This document shows positions 62,426 through 64,000 of a stretch of 64,000 nt of DNA, in pieces. The translations under genes and the position numbers were made by a program. Within the stretch, counting starts at the first letter, position 1; the number at the start of each line of letters is the position of its first letter. This DNA is from an uncultured Porphyromonadaceae bacterium. Lineage in GTDB: Bacteria; Bacteroidota; Bacteroidia; Bacteroidales; Muribaculaceae. The notes beneath the pieces were generated by a model, which ran no database searches, was not told the origin of the DNA, and saw nothing but the letters and a program-made list of their open reading frames with translations. The DNA is taken from contig CAMWID010000006.1 of NCBI GenBank assembly GCA_947174235.1, forward strand, positions 1 to 64,000. The letters run 5' to 3'.

Positions 62426-62456
62426 AGTTGTTTATTAGTTAGTTTCATCCTTGAAA

Positions 62457-64000
62457 TCAATAACCCGGATTCTGTCCGTTAACCCAGTTGTCTTCTCCGC
62501 CGTTTTGTTGACGGATCACATGGTTTTTGTCGAGCACATACTGCGGAATGGGTTGATAATACATTCTGGGAAGGAATGTGCGTTGACACACTTCATGATA
62601 GTTGTATTCCAAAACTCCGTCACCGTCTGTATCAGTGATCATCATTCCTCCTACCGGTCTGTTCATCACACCATTCTCGCCGTCACATATTTTCCAGCGT
62701 ATTATGTCCCAATACCGTTTGTCTTCGAAGGCGAGTTCTATCCGTCGGTCACGGCGTAGCACATCCCTGAGCTGGTTTATTGTAATTCCTGATTTATAGG
62801 TTTGGCGTATCGACGGCATATTGTCTCCTCTTGTCCTGACCATGTCAAGGTAATCGATCGCCCCCTCTTTGTCTCCAGACTCAAGAAGAGCCTCCGCATA
62901 CATGAGCAAGACGTCGGCGTAACGGAAGAAGATATAATTTGCCATGCCGTTGCTCATTTGTAGATTGTCGGCTCCGTTTACAGATTCGTCAAGTGTTTTT
63001 CTTGTATAATAGCCTGTGTTTGTGACATCGCTCGAAGAAGAAGTGTCAATTTCATTGGGGCTACCCACTCCCATGCGGGTGATAATCTCTTCACCTTGCC
63101 ACATGGATCCGTCATAAAGAATGCTCTGATAGAAACGTTTCTCCCTGTTTTCGTATGGATGCTGTGGATCATAACCGGATGCCGGGTCTGTGATAGGCAG
63201 ACCGTTTGACATGCAATAGTCATCTACGAGTTCTTGTGTAGGCTGCATGTTGCCCCAGCTTGATTGAATCCCTTTCACAAACACCGGACCAAAAAGACCT
63301 TCCCTTCTGCCGCCGTTTTGTTTTGACATCTGGAAATCATATATCACTTCCGGGTTTCCGTTGGTTTCAGCCGTCCATAGATCAAGGATAGATGGTTGAA
63401 GACGGAACATCCCGAGGTCGATTATTTCCTTAAGTGTGGCAGCCGCCTTTTCCCATCTTGATCTGTCGGATGAGGGGTTGCGCAGTTCACTCGCGTGGAA
63501 TAGTTCGATCCAGCCTTTCAGAGTCATTGCGGCGGGACGGGTCGCTTTCCCCCCTTCTGACCCTCCTCTCGAGAGAGGCAGGTCGGGAATGATTTCGCTC
63601 AATTCTTTATCCAGAAATTCAAATGTCTCGCGAGCGGTGGCTCTTGGGAAAAATATGTCGCTGTCGACATTGTTGTCGAGCACATCCGTGATGATGGGAA
63701 CACCGCCATAAGCCATCCATAGATAATGGTAGAACCAGGCTCTCAGGAATCTTGCCTCGGCAATGCGTTCACGTTTGTAATCATCTGAAAAATTTGATTC
63801 CGATACTTTGTTTATAAAAAGGTTGCATGATCTGATCCTTTCATACTGTCCTTTGGCGTCGCTGTTGCTTGAGCGTCCCCATTTCCACATGTCCCAAGGA
63901 CCGCACAGCCAGCTTGTGGGGGAGAGGGCGGCGGTATAGATTGTGGTGCGGGCATTCATCCATTCGGCTCCTACATAAGAGTTGTCTGAATACTGGTCGA
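62457..64000 (-). CDS. SusD/RagB-family lipoprotein, N-terminus beyond the window (partial)
   Basis: Frame stays open from 63959 to the window edge (DQYSDNSYVGAEWMNART...); 'EARFLRAWFYHYLWMAYGGVPIITDVLD', 'RYADVLLMYAEALLESG', 'RRDRRIELAFEDKRYWDIIRWK'. Confidence 0.92.
   Translation of the reverse strand, partial: DQYSDNSYVGAEWMNARTTIYTAALSPTSWLCGPWDMWKWGRSSNSDAKGQYERIRSCNLFINKVSESNFSDDYKRERIAEARFLRAWFYHYLWMAYGGVPIITDVLDNNVDSDIFFPRATARETFEFLDKELSEIIPDLPLSRGGSEGGKATRPAAMTLKGWIELFHASELRNPSSDRSRWEKAAATLKEIIDLGMFRLQPSILDLWTAETNGNPEVIYDFQMSKQNGGRREGLFGPVFVKGIQSSWGNMQPTQELVDDYCMSNGLPITDPASGYDPQHPYENREKRFYQSILYDGSMWQGEEIITRMGVGSPNEIDTSSSSDVTNTGYYTRKTLDESVNGADNLQMSNGMANYIFFRYADVLLMYAEALLESGDKEGAIDYLDMVRTRGDNMPSIRQTYKSGITINQLRDVLRRDRRIELAFEDKRYWDIIRWKICDGENGVMNRPVGGMMITDTDGDGVLEYNYHEVCQRTFLPRMYYQPIPQYVLDKNHVIRQQNGGEDNWVNGQNPGY

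Overview
The window reads as a Bacteroidales chromosome segment, possibly Muribaculaceae-like (taxonomy is inference). It is dominated by three polysaccharide utilization loci (PULs) separated by housekeeping genes. PUL A (~1.4-21.5 kb): minus-strand operon SusC-SusD-small lipoprotein-two DUF1680/GH127-like enzymes-a GATase-like/six-hairpin glycosidase fusion-GH31, with a divergent hybrid two-component regulator (HTCS). Housekeeping block (21.6-31.9 kb): TetR regulator, Ig-like lipoprotein, SecDF fusion, BspA-like LRR protein, proA-proB-proC. PUL B (32.1-53.8 kb): EEP-family lipoprotein, GH125 and HTCS on minus; DUF4965/glutaminase-like protein, GH2, lipoprotein with regulatory-like domains, GH76, SusC, SusD and DUF3823 lipoprotein on plus. 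The GH125 plus GH76 pair suggests alpha-1,6-mannan or a related mannoside. Next come MarC, an ECF sigma factor with a possible membrane anti-sigma partner, and a small membrane protein. PUL C (56.4 kb to window end): ricin-lectin/GH2, GH29, DUF1735+F5/8C lipoprotein, and a SusD that runs off the window. The first ~1.3 kb is an AT-rich accessory patch with a two-gene membrane protein/HEPN-like (Abi_2-like) pair and a promoter-two hairpins-terminator unit that looks like a small RNA gene. Most interesting unexplained signals: the Abi/HEPN pair, the ~92-nt sRNA candidate, a 20-bp inverted repeat upstream of the PUL B GH76/SusCD operon, a terminator hairpin with a promoter -7 box in its loop, and structured intercistronic RNAs inside PUL B. 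No CRISPR array, tRNA, rRNA or transposase was recognised.
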